DNA of 13,973 nt, taken from NCBI GenBank assembly GCA_016932295.1, contig JAFGDC010000241.1, positions 1 to 13,973 on the forward strand, written 5' to 3'. The position numbers and the translations under genes were made by a program. This document shows, piece after piece, positions 1 through 7,838 of this stretch. Origin of the DNA: a candidate division CSSED10-310 bacterium. GTDB lineage: Bacteria > CSSED10-310 > JAFGDC01. Positions within the stretch are counted from its first letter, which is position 1. Each line of letters opens with the position of its first letter. The notes below the pieces were generated by a model. The model was not told the origin of the DNA, did not search any database, and saw only the letters and a program-made list of their open reading frames with translations.

Positions 1-1
1 G

Positions 2-3000
2 CCCGAGGGGGGATTCATCAGACTGCAATCGATTGGTGGCGCACTGCCGCAGGATTGTCTGCGGGCGGCGAAAGCCTATTTCCGGGCGGGGGCCGGGGCG
101 GCGTTGTCCGTCGCCGCCGTGCCGCTTACCCCGCAGTGGCAGGGGACGGACGATATCCTGTTGGATGCCGGCTTCGGTCACAGCGTTGTCGCGTTGTGGC
201 TCGATCGGTGCGAACGGGAAAGGCCCCCGGCGGTGCAGATTCTGCGCGGGGATGCCCGGCGGGAGCGCACCTTTTGGGAATGCCTGGCGGTCGATGAGGA
301 GGAGTGGTCAACGGCGACTGGTGGGAACATCGAGAATGTGGACGGCAGCATGGCGGTGGACGAATTCCTGAGGGCATGGTCCCTGGTGCTGCCATGGTCG
401 GATTCCACTCCCGGTTTCCCGGCGCGGCTGGATGAACTGGCCCGCCGAATCGGATTCCGGGCCGCGTTGTGGCAGGCTCGCCGTCATGATCGGGACGGCC
501 TGGTGGCGCATCCTGTCTGGCCGGAACACAGCGCGGAGATGATCGGCGCGTTGCCCTACGGGAAGGCGGACGGAGTGACCGTCGAGGTGGCGGGACCATC
601 CTTGCTGGTCGTGCGCAGTATACTGCCTTATCCGCATGTCCTGCAGTCGCAGTTGCAGTCCTATGACCTGGCGGTGTTCGAGGACGAGACGCAGTTGGCG
701 GCATGGCGGGTCACAACCGCTCCGGACACGGTGGAGGATGCGGCCGGTCGCCGGGTGTTGCGCGATGCGGATGGCTTCGTGCTGGGTCGTCGTCAGGAGC
801 ATGCCCTGTTCATCCCACCAGGCCGCCACTGCCTGTCACTACGCGCATCCCGGCCGCTGCTGCTGTCCGTCAACCGGATGGAGGATCGCCCTCACCTGTT
901 TGAACCTCACGCCGCCTGCGTCCTGAAGGACTTGTGCGGACAGGCGCTCCGGCAATGCGCCGCCGCTCAGGCGCAGGCTGTCGCCGCCGGGCGATGCAGG
1001 TACATCTCGGCCATGGCGAAGCTGGTCCTGGGCAGGCCGGCCGAGGTCGCCACGGACCTCGCGCGGCTTCCGGAGCTGACTGGTGAGCCGTCGGATCGCT
1101 TGTTGCTGGCCGCCTTGCTGCGTTTGAGAGGCCAGGCGCGAACCGCGCTGCGGCAATGGTCAGATGCCGCCGATGATTTCCATGGAGCACTCGGCATTCT
1201 GCAACCGTTGACCACGGATGATTCCTTCATCCTGTCGGTGCAACCAGGCTGGATCAGCGCAATCCTCATGGACCTCGCCGCGCTCCATGCCGCCGGCGGT
1301 GATCTTGGCTTGGCGGTGGCGGCGGGTCGGGAGGCATTGGAGTATGCACCTGATGACAGCTCCGCCATGACCTGCGTGGCGGACTGGATTGCTGGTTCAG
1401 GGAACCGGCGCCTGTTTCCGGAAGCGATGGATCTGTACCAGCGGGTGTTGGCGGCGGATCCCGCTGCCGCCGCCGCGGGTGGGTACTGGAACCTGGTCAT
1501 AGGCGCCGGCGCCTGGCGGTCATTACAGCCTGATTTGGGAACAGGCATGGAGCGGCAGTTCCTCGATACTATCCGGCCGGTGGGATCGAGACTCGATCGA
1601 TTGGAGGACCATGGTGGACTGGCCGAAATGGAAGGGGAATTCCTCGGCCGCGGAATATGGTTCCCGCTCTTAAACGGAGAGATGTATCAATCATTGGCGG
1701 GGGATCGGGAAACGGGGATTCGGCTGCTGGCCGGCTCCGGCATCGCTCGTGATACGACGATCGCCGTCGCGGGTGAACCACCCTTCCCGATGTGCCTCGA
1801 GACAACTCCGGCGGATACCGAGTACCGCCTCGTGGTGTTGCCTGTCACGCTGGAACCTGGTTTTCACCGTTTTTTGCGGTCGCCATCGCCGGCGGGAGAT
1901 GCGAACGTTCCGCCGCCATCATCCGAAGTCCTCATCAACCTGGCGCCGGTGACGCCCATGGTACCCCTGACCCGCCACACCTACCAGCCAGTGCCTGTCC
2001 CACCCGAACCGGCGCTCCAGTATACCTGGGAAACGCCCACTGCCACCTCGTTGCGAGGCATGATCAGGTTTACGGGCGGTCCGACGGCGATCCTCGGGCT
2101 GACTCTCGATGGTCAGTACTTGCCGGTGCGGATTCAGCTTGCCGGCGCCGCACCTGGACAGGAACCGGTGGTATTCTACCTGGATGTGCCGGCGGGTGCC
2201 CACGTCCTGACCGTTCACAACCCTGATCCCGCCGCCGCGCTCCTGCTGACCCTGGCGATACGATCCTGGCGCACGACGGGTACCGCGTCTCCTGCCATTG
2301 TCCCTGACCTGGCCGCATCCCGGCTGCGGGAAGCCGCCGGGACTGTCGACGATGTCTTCACCAGGCGTTGGTTCAGCGCCGTGGATGAGATCGATCCTGC
2401 GGCTGCCGCCAGGTTGGCGGAACTGACCGACGAGGTGTATCGAATGCGCCTGGGACACCCTGATCTGGCACGGGCATTGTTGGCGCGGGCCAGGCTGCTG
2501 GCGCTCATGGGGCGGCTGGATTTGGCCCAGCATGATCTGCGGGCTGCGTACCGGCGGGTTGCTTCCGATCCCACGCTGCTGGCCGCCGTGACAAGGGAAT
2601 ACGCCCTCACGACTGCCGCGGCCGGCTCCACCAGCGAAGCGGAGAATGCCTTCGCGGCTCTGACCGCGAAAGGTGATCTGGATGCCGAGGCGGCGCTCGG
2701 ATTCGGTTGGTGGCTGTTGCAGAACGAGCGGGAGCAGGAAGCTGCCGATATATTCCGGATGCTTTCAACAGCGATACCAGGCTCCGTCTGGGTGCGGCTC
2801 GGCCTTGCCCGGTCCATGGCCGCCGCGGGGGATCTGGCCGGCGCTCTCGGTGAGCTGGAGCACCTGCCCGTTGATTCGTGCGATTCGGTGTGTCTGAGAG
2901 TCGCGGCGCGATTGCGGGTGACATGGCTGTTGCGCCTTTGCCGGCTGAGGGAAGCCGCCGCGACCCTGGCGCACTTCCCCGCCGGTGAGGCCGGGCCGGA

Positions 3001-5770
3001 TACATGGGCGGAGTTGTTGAGAGAAGATGTGCAGCCCTTGCTGGATCCGGCTGTGGAAGCCATTTTGCGGGACCCCGGCGTCCAATCCCAGGCGGCGGGT
3101 GAGGAGCAGGTACCCGACGCGGCAAGCGCCTTCAACCTGGCGGCCCGGTTCAACAGCCTCTGGTACTTGCGGAGTCCATTCCCGCGCCTGGAGTTGCCCG
3201 CGGATGAGGACATCCGCCGTCATGGCAGAAAGTGCCATATCATGCCGCTGGATGCACCGGAGTCCGCGTCGATCTATTATGAGATCAACCGCGATGCGCC
3301 CATGGAGCTGCTGGTTCGCGGTCCTGCCACCCTGTGCCTTGCGGTCCGGCCCGAGCACCTGGTGGACCAGGATGGCAAGGCTGTGCCCAGCGCTCGTTTG
3401 CGCCTGCGCATCGAGGGGATCGATACCACCGCGGGTGAACTGGTGACGGCCTTCCCGCTCAATCCTCCTTCGGCGGATGCCGCTGTCAGAGAGTATGCGA
3501 CGGCTATCCCGGGCGTGCGCGAGGACGTCATGGTGCCAATCGCCGGCGGCGATCACCGGGTGCTGATCGAGGCAGCCCAGGGTGCCGGTTATGTGCGGCC
3601 TGAAGTGGCTGTTCCTCATGTCGATGAGCCGCTGCTGGGCGGTGAGGATGCCGCATACTGGCGCAATCTGGCGGCTCGTTGTTCCGCGCAGACCGGCGCT
3701 CACATTCCCGGAGCGCCGGCGACCGTCGGCGGCGTCTGCCGCCTGGCCGATATGTTGCGGGCGGCGTTCGATGCGTGGCACGGGGCGGAGTCAGCGGCGC
3801 CCGGTAATTCATTTACCACCGCGGCGGCTCTGTTCAGGGAGATCCTGGAATGCCAGCCGGCCTGCGCACCCGCCGCCGCCGGCCTCGCCCGGGTGGATTC
3901 GCGGATCGAGCGGCGGGTCCTCACCGGCCTTCGTGGTGGAGTGATCACCGTGGAGAAACCGGTCATGGATCAGCAGGATCCCGATGTCGTCATGCGCGGC
4001 GCCCTGGTCCCGCGTCTGCCGGATCAAACCGGCGGCTTACTGCTTGCCCCCTGGCAGGTATTGACGTTGCGCACAAGGCTTGCCGCACCGGCGCCGATAG
4101 GATTCCGGTTCTTGGGCTGGAGCGTCTCGCCCTTCCTGGAATCCAGGGATGCTATCCGCGGGTCTTGGTCAGTCACCGTCAAGATGGATGGCGTGATCGT
4201 GGGTGAACTGAGCGGTGGGAATGGAGTGATTCGCGAGTTGCTGTTGGAGGAGATTCCGGCCGGCGAACACGAGATCGATATTTCGCGGGAGCGTATGACC
4301 TCCACCGTCCCGTTGCGTCTCTCCGTTTCTTCGCCCGCCATCGCCGGCGGCGATCCGGTGCCGCCGCGTCGGACCTGTCAATACAGCAGCACGGGCGAAG
4401 GCGGCCTCAGCGCGGGGATCATCGGACCGAATACGTTATACATGGAAGCTCGTTCACTGGCGCCTCAAGGGATCGCTGTCACCGGAGAGGACGATGGCGC
4501 GGCGCGGGTCCTGAGCGCTGCCCTGATGCAGGAAGACCGGCAGGTGGCAGCGCTGGATACGATGGTGAGTGAACGGTTTGATCCAACGGCACATGCCTTG
4601 CAGGGGAACCGTTCCGAGGGGCCACTTGGCCTGCCGTCGGAGCGCCGCCTGCTGGTGCCGGCCGGTCGTCACGTCCTGAACCTGCGGTCGCAGGGGGGGC
4701 AGCAAATCGCGGTACGACTCTGGGCGGAAAGCGATCGGGAAATACCGACCATGATCGCACCGGAACGCGGGCGGCTGGCGGCGGCAACCCGGTTGTGGTC
4801 CGCGCCGCCACCATGGGAACGGCACCCGTCCGCCCGGCGGCTGACGGCGCCGGTCTCCACCGGCCCCGGGACATTCGAGATGGAGACCATGTATACCAAC
4901 CGGCAACGCTCCGACGAGGAGGCCGATTTACTGGCATCTCCCGCCGATCTGTTCGATGCTTCCCTGGCCTATCGCATGCATCCATATAACAGCCGGTGGT
5001 ATCTGGCCGTCCATCTGGAGGGAGGCGTGCCTCTCGACTCCGCAAATGAACCGCTGCTGGGTACCGGCGCGGAACTGGACATCAATCGCCTGCCCGCCGG
5101 TTTAAGGCTGCGTCTGTCGGCGAAGGCCTATACCCAGGAGACCGTGGAGGACCGCCGGTCCTCCGCCTGGATCGGTCTCGACCTGCGTCGATCATGGCGG
5201 TTGACTCCCCGCTTTCTTATCGTTCCCGGCCTGCTTGCCAGGGGACGCTGGCAGGAAACAGAGGAATCGGACTGGACGGATCAGGCGCGCCCGGATCTGA
5301 GGATCTTCAGCCGGTATGCCGATGATCATCCAACGGAGTTCTTCGCGCAAAACCTGTTCAAATATGAACCGTTCGACGACCTGGTGGTGTATTCGCTGTT
5401 TCGCTGCGGCTCGGGAGGACGTTCCGACGTCGGCGTCATGAGTAATTGGCGCAGTTATACCGGGATCAAGGCATTCTATCGTGGACTGATCCTGGAAACC
5501 CAGTATCGGGCGGTGGACGGTCTGCCCGGCGATGTGCCGCCGGTAGGGCTGGAGCGCCATCGGATCAGTACGCAGGCCGAATACCACTGGTGGACTTCGG
5601 CTGCGCTCCTGGTCTCGTTCCATGTCTCCGATGCATACTATCCCCAGGCCGGCATCAACGCGGTGTCCGCCGGTGTGAGGTTGCTGTTTGCGGGCGGCGG
5701 CCGGCTCAGTGATCTCGATCCCAATTCCATCGATTTTTATACCGAACTTTCGGAAGCGGCCCCGGAGTGA
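2..5770 (+). CDS. Giant TPR / repeated beta-module / C-terminal outer-membrane beta-barrel protein (5' partial), putative polymer exporter
   Basis: The frame is open from base 2 to the TGA at 5768-5770 (1,922 visible residues). A TTG at 104 exists, but coding-like sequence continues upstream of it, so the real start lies outside the window. Counting residue 1 at base 2, the layout is as follows. Helical TPR-like blocks lie at about residues 317-506 and 794-1000, with one more pair near 1274-1300. Between them are all-beta modules carrying P-A-G-x-H signatures. About residues 1620-1900 show alternating polar/hydrophobic strands rich in Tyr, Trp and Arg, with short turns and long acidic/Gly loops, typical of an outer-membrane barrel. 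A short tail of about 24 residues follows the last strand, so the protein does not end on the usual aromatic residue. The TPR-plus-barrel plan matches exporters such as PgaA and BcsC, although I see no sequence-level match to them. It lies 4 nt from the next gene, and the PgsB-like ligase is third in the operon, so it may export that ligase's product. Function is inferred. The signal peptide would be off-window. Confidence 0.85.
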   Translation, partial: PEGGFIRLQSIGGALPQDCLRAAKAYFRAGAGAALSVAAVPLTPQWQGTDDILLDAGFGHSVVALWLDRCERERPPAVQILRGDARRERTFWECLAVDEEEWSTATGGNIENVDGSMAVDEFLRAWSLVLPWSDSTPGFPARLDELARRIGFRAALWQARRHDRDGLVAHPVWPEHSAEMIGALPYGKADGVTVEVAGPSLLVVRSILPYPHVLQSQLQSYDLAVFEDETQLAAWRVTTAPDTVEDAAGRRVLRDADGFVLGRRQEHALFIPPGRHCLSLRASRPLLLSVNRMEDRPHLFEPHAACVLKDLCGQALRQCAAAQAQAVAAGRCRYISAMAKLVLGRPAEVATDLARLPELTGEPSDRLLLAALLRLRGQARTALRQWSDAADDFHGALGILQPLTTDDSFILSVQPGWISAILMDLAALHAAGGDLGLAVAAGREALEYAPDDSSAMTCVADWIAGSGNRRLFPEAMDLYQRVLAADPAAAAAGGYWNLVIGAGAWRSLQPDLGTGMERQFLDTIRPVGSRLDRLEDHGGLAEMEGEFLGRGIWFPLLNGEMYQSLAGDRETGIRLLAGSGIARDTTIAVAGEPPFPMCLETTPADTEYRLVVLPVTLEPGFHRFLRSPSPAGDANVPPPSSEVLINLAPVTPMVPLTRHTYQPVPVPPEPALQYTWETPTATSLRGMIRFTGGPTAILGLTLDGQYLPVRIQLAGAAPGQEPVVFYLDVPAGAHVLTVHNPDPAAALLLTLAIRSWRTTGTASPAIVPDLAASRLREAAGTVDDVFTRRWFSAVDEIDPAAAARLAELTDEVYRMRLGHPDLARALLARARLLALMGRLDLAQHDLRAAYRRVASDPTLLAAVTREYALTTAAAGSTSEAENAFAALTAKGDLDAEAALGFGWWLLQNEREQEAADIFRMLSTAIPGSVWVRLGLARSMAAAGDLAGALGELEHLPVDSCDSVCLRVAARLRVTWLLRLCRLREAAATLAHFPAGEAGPDTWAELLREDVQPLLDPAVEAILRDPGVQSQAAGEEQVPDAASAFNLAARFNSLWYLRSPFPRLELPADEDIRRHGRKCHIMPLDAPESASIYYEINRDAPMELLVRGPATLCLAVRPEHLVDQDGKAVPSARLRLRIEGIDTTAGELVTAFPLNPPSADAAVREYATAIPGVREDVMVPIAGGDHRVLIEAAQGAGYVRPEVAVPHVDEPLLGGEDAAYWRNLAARCSAQTGAHIPGAPATVGGVCRLADMLRAAFDAWHGAESAAPGNSFTTAAALFREILECQPACAPAAAGLARVDSRIERRVLTGLRGGVITVEKPVMDQQDPDVVMRGALVPRLPDQTGGLLLAPWQVLTLRTRLAAPAPIGFRFLGWSVSPFLESRDAIRGSWSVTVKMDGVIVGELSGGNGVIRELLLEEIPAGEHEIDISRERMTSTVPLRLSVSSPAIAGGDPVPPRRTCQYSSTGEGGLSAGIIGPNTLYMEARSLAPQGIAVTGEDDGAARVLSAALMQEDRQVAALDTMVSERFDPTAHALQGNRSEGPLGLPSERRLLVPAGRHVLNLRSQGGQQIAVRLWAESDREIPTMIAPERGRLAAATRLWSAPPPWERHPSARRLTAPVSTGPGTFEMETMYTNRQRSDEEADLLASPADLFDASLAYRMHPYNSRWYLAVHLEGGVPLDSANEPLLGTGAELDINRLPAGLRLRLSAKAYTQETVEDRRSSAWIGLDLRRSWRLTPRFLIVPGLLARGRWQETEESDWTDQARPDLRIFSRYADDHPTEFFAQNLFKYEPFDDLVVYSLFRCGSGGRSDVGVMSNWRSYTGIKAFYRGLILETQYRAVDGLPGDVPPVGLERHRISTQAEYHWWTSAALLVSFHVSDAYYPQAGINAVSAGVRLLFAGGGRLSDLDPNSIDFYTELSEAAPE
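815..4672 (+). repeat. Six copies of a P-[PAG]-G-x-H motif marking repeated beta modules inside the giant protein
   Basis: In the reading frame of the first gene the motif appears as PPGRH (815-829), EPGFH (1853-1867), PAGAH (2189-2203), AGGDH (3542-3556), PAGEH (4256-4270) and PAGRH (4658-4672). Each is preceded by hydrophobic beta residues and followed by an alternating strand (for example H-V-L-T-V, H-V-L-N-L). Roughly 45-80 residues upstream of most copies is a second strand, often with a Gly-Pro (VEVAGP near 577, TGGP near 2075, LLVRGP near 3308, LAAPAP near 4079). This suggests a duplicated beta-sandwich of about 70-90 residues. The loop resembles that of PEGA-type and related beta-sandwich domains, but I cannot assign the family. 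Confidence 0.65.
4862..5767 (+). other. Putative outer-membrane beta-barrel domain (C-terminal part of the giant protein)
   Basis: The last 300 or so residues of the first gene consist of short amphipathic strands (for example RWYLAVHLEGGV, LRLRLSAKAYTQ, SAWIGLDLRRSW, RFLIVPGLLARGRW, TGIKAFYRGLILETQYR, RISTQAEYHWW, ALLVSFHVS and SAGVRLLF). They alternate with charged or glycine-rich turns and are enriched in Tyr, Trp and Arg. Paired strands of this kind suggest a barrel of about 12-16 strands; the count is by eye. The final residues after the LLF strand are Asp/Glu-rich and not strand-like. Confidence 0.65.
5764..5767 (+). promoter_or_regulatory. Ribosome binding site (GGAG) of the HEAT-repeat gene
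   Basis: GGAG lies inside the last codons of the upstream gene, 7 nt before the ATG at 5775. This spacing favours ATG 5775 over the in-frame GTG at 5772 and over far-upstream in-frame starts, which would overlap the upstream gene by dozens of bases. Confidence 0.6.
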
Positions 5771-5774
5771 TGTG

Positions 5775-7838
5775 ATGGCGGAGCATTGGGATGACATGGA
5801 GCGGTTGATACTCGAGATCGCTGGTGAAGCGTTGTCGCCATTGGATCTGAAGATTTCCCGGAAGCACGTGCGGGGACTGGCAGCGGCGGCGGCGAGGCTG
5901 GAGGCGCGAACCTTCCACGGCGCTCCCGTGGTTCTTTCTCCGGCCGATACCGCCCGTGTGGATGCCGCCGTCAACCTGTGGCGTATCATGGCACGCGATC
6001 TCGAATTGCTGGCGGCCACCGGCACGGCATTCGATACCTTGCACGCCGAGTTGAATGTGTCCACATCGCGACGCCTGCGCCGGGGACTTATGCTCGGCTT
6101 CCTGGGCCGGATCACGCCGGCGGGCCGGATGCGCGGCGACGCGGCGGCATTTCGCCGATTCATGGAATTCGATGCCGTGCGGGAACGCTTCGAGCGCTGG
6201 TCGCACCGGTTGTTGCGCCGCGGTGAAATGGCTGTACGGCTTCTGGGCGGCGCCTTGAAGCCGTTGCTGGCAAGTCATGGAGCAGCGCTCGGTGGTTTCC
6301 TGCTGAATGACCTTGGACTGGCGGCTCCCTTGCTAACGCTCCTGGCGGACGGCCGCCGCTGGCAGACCACGGTGGCGGTGCTGGAGGCGTTCGTGACCAT
6401 GCTGGAGAGTCTGCCGGCCGGCGCCAGGTCTGATTTGGTGAATGTCGAACTGCTTCGTTACGTGTATCGATGCAGCCAGGATCCCGGCGTCAATGTCTGG
6501 ATCCAGCTCGCTTCGCTGAAACTCATCCTCTGCCTCGATGCTCATGCCGCGGTGCAGTTGGCGCGTAAACGGATTCTTGAACCGGACAGCGCAGCCCCGG
6601 AACATGACATGTTTCTGCGCTCAGGACTGCTGGCCTTGTTCGTGGACAAGGCGCCGGGTGCCGGCACGGCGATCCTGGAAGAATGCCTGCAAGTGGGTGA
6701 TCCGAGCGAACATGTGCGCATCTCCGCGGTGGGATTGCTGGACAGGATGGCGGGTGCAACCGTCTGGGTTCATCTGCGTCGAGTGCTTCGTCCCGGTGTG
6801 GAGCCAAGCCGGAGGGTGCGGCTGCAGGCAGTGCTGGTGGCCCACCGGGTGCTGCGGGCGGCGGGGAGGGAAGGCATGACGCCGGCGGCGGTGACCGCGG
6901 TCAGCGATCTGTTTGCCGCCGCCTGCGCGGATGCATCACCTGTGGTGGTCCGCGCCGGTCTGGAACTGGCACCGGCCGCGGCCGCGTCATTTCGCGCGGC
7001 CGGCATGGCGCCGTGGTTGGCGCCGGTGGAAACACTCCTCGTCCGGCACGGGGATGAACGTGTGCGGCGGTGGGCCGCGGAGGCGCGAGAAGCCATGCTG
7101 GTTCCCCTTCTGCCAGGGTTCCGTGCATTCCAGGCCGAGGTGCTGCCCGTGATCCAGGGGATGAAAGAGGGTGAGCGGCGGCGGCTGCACCTGCCCGAAG
7201 CATGCCGCGACGATGCGATTCTTGCCAGGCTGCTGGCCTGGGCGGCCGCGAGTGATCTCGGCATCTCGTGCAGGCGACGGAACGGCATGATGGTCGTTCA
7301 GCGGGGTGATTGCTTCAGCCGCAGTTTCAGACGGTTGCTGCACGAACTCCGGCATCTCAGTCCCGACAAACGACAGACCATTTCCCATGCCCGCGGCCGG
7401 CGGATGTTCGGTGTGTTGCGGGCCCCCTCACGGCTCATGGCCGAAGCCATTCCCGCCAAGGCCGTGGGTGAACCGCTGCTCAGCCCGGATGGTACCTGGA
7501 AGCCTTTTCTACCCCTGGTGGATGATCTGGCTGGTCACAACCTGTTCGGTCCTCCGGTACTCCGGATCGCCAGCGCGGAAGGTATCACCACCATCAATCT
7601 GCCGGCGGGTGTATTCCGGCGGTTACGGGCTCGAATCGTCCTCGCGCTTCGCTACGGAGCATTCGCCGCCATGCGGAATGAGTATTCTCCTTCTGAAGAG
7701 GGGAATGGTCACCCCCTGCTGGCGGCGCTGCGCCGGCTGGGCTTCACGTTCAACTTCGAGTCGCATCGCGATCCCGCCGGGGCTCCGGCGCCGGTGGATC
7801 CAAAGGTGGCCGCGCTGTTCGAGGAGGATCGATCATGA
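5775..7838 (+). CDS. HEAT-repeat protein with unrecognised C-terminal domain; partner of the PgsB-like ligase
   Basis: This is a 687-residue protein with no signal peptide or membrane segment, so probably cytoplasmic. The N-terminal 150 residues are helical and Arg/Ala-rich. About residues 155-445 contain HEAT-type paired helices, seen as recurring D-P-x-x-x-V-R-x-x-A-x-x-L patterns near 236-252, 309-326, 344-360, 386-400 and 426-441. The last 200 or so residues form a separate mixed alpha/beta domain with Cys499, a His/Arg-rich stretch near 517-545, a W-K-P-F-L-P motif near 575-580 and a short N-L-P-A-G motif near 608-612. I do not recognise this domain. The start is 4 nt after the upstream stop, and the stop overlaps the downstream ATG (ATGA), so translation is coupled on both sides. 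HEAT arrays are usually protein-protein scaffolds, so a regulatory or assembly role for the ligase is plausible but unproven. Confidence 0.9.
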   Translation: MAEHWDDMERLILEIAGEALSPLDLKISRKHVRGLAAAAARLEARTFHGAPVVLSPADTARVDAAVNLWRIMARDLELLAATGTAFDTLHAELNVSTSRRLRRGLMLGFLGRITPAGRMRGDAAAFRRFMEFDAVRERFERWSHRLLRRGEMAVRLLGGALKPLLASHGAALGGFLLNDLGLAAPLLTLLADGRRWQTTVAVLEAFVTMLESLPAGARSDLVNVELLRYVYRCSQDPGVNVWIQLASLKLILCLDAHAAVQLARKRILEPDSAAPEHDMFLRSGLLALFVDKAPGAGTAILEECLQVGDPSEHVRISAVGLLDRMAGATVWVHLRRVLRPGVEPSRRVRLQAVLVAHRVLRAAGREGMTPAAVTAVSDLFAAACADASPVVVRAGLELAPAAAASFRAAGMAPWLAPVETLLVRHGDERVRRWAAEAREAMLVPLLPGFRAFQAEVLPVIQGMKEGERRRLHLPEACRDDAILARLLAWAAASDLGISCRRRNGMMVVQRGDCFSRSFRRLLHELRHLSPDKRQTISHARGRRMFGVLRAPSRLMAEAIPAKAVGEPLLSPDGTWKPFLPLVDDLAGHNLFGPPVLRIASAEGITTINLPAGVFRRLRARIVLALRYGAFAAMRNEYSPSEEGNGHPLLAALRRLGFTFNFESHRDPAGAPAPVDPKVAALFEEDRS
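7822..7827 (+). promoter_or_regulatory. Ribosome binding site (AGGAGG) of the PgsB-like ligase gene
   Basis: A perfect AGGAGG sits 7 nt before the ATG at 7835, inside the last codons of the HEAT gene, whose TGA overlaps the ATG as ATGA. It fixes the ligase start and indicates translational coupling. Confidence 0.75.

Noticed and set aside
104..106. TTG as the start of the giant gene
   Set aside because: The frame stays open to the window edge with protein-like residues before it, there is no clear ribosome binding site, and no signal peptide follows the TTG.
2215..3781. Long minus-strand open frames (332 and 338 codons) within the giant gene
   Set aside because: Both are antisense to a strong coding frame and have Arg/Ser/Ala-biased composition with no recognisable domain.
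5688..5774. Upstream in-frame starts (5688 GTG-type and 5772 GTG) for the HEAT gene
   Set aside because: The far start would overlap the upstream gene by 83 nt with no site; GGAG at 5764-5767 is best spaced for ATG 5775.
5192..6163. 323-codon open frame on the minus strand
   Set aside because: It lies antisense across the end of the giant gene and the start of the HEAT gene. Its translation is Arg/Ser/Pro-rich low-quality sequence, typical of a shadow in GC-rich DNA.
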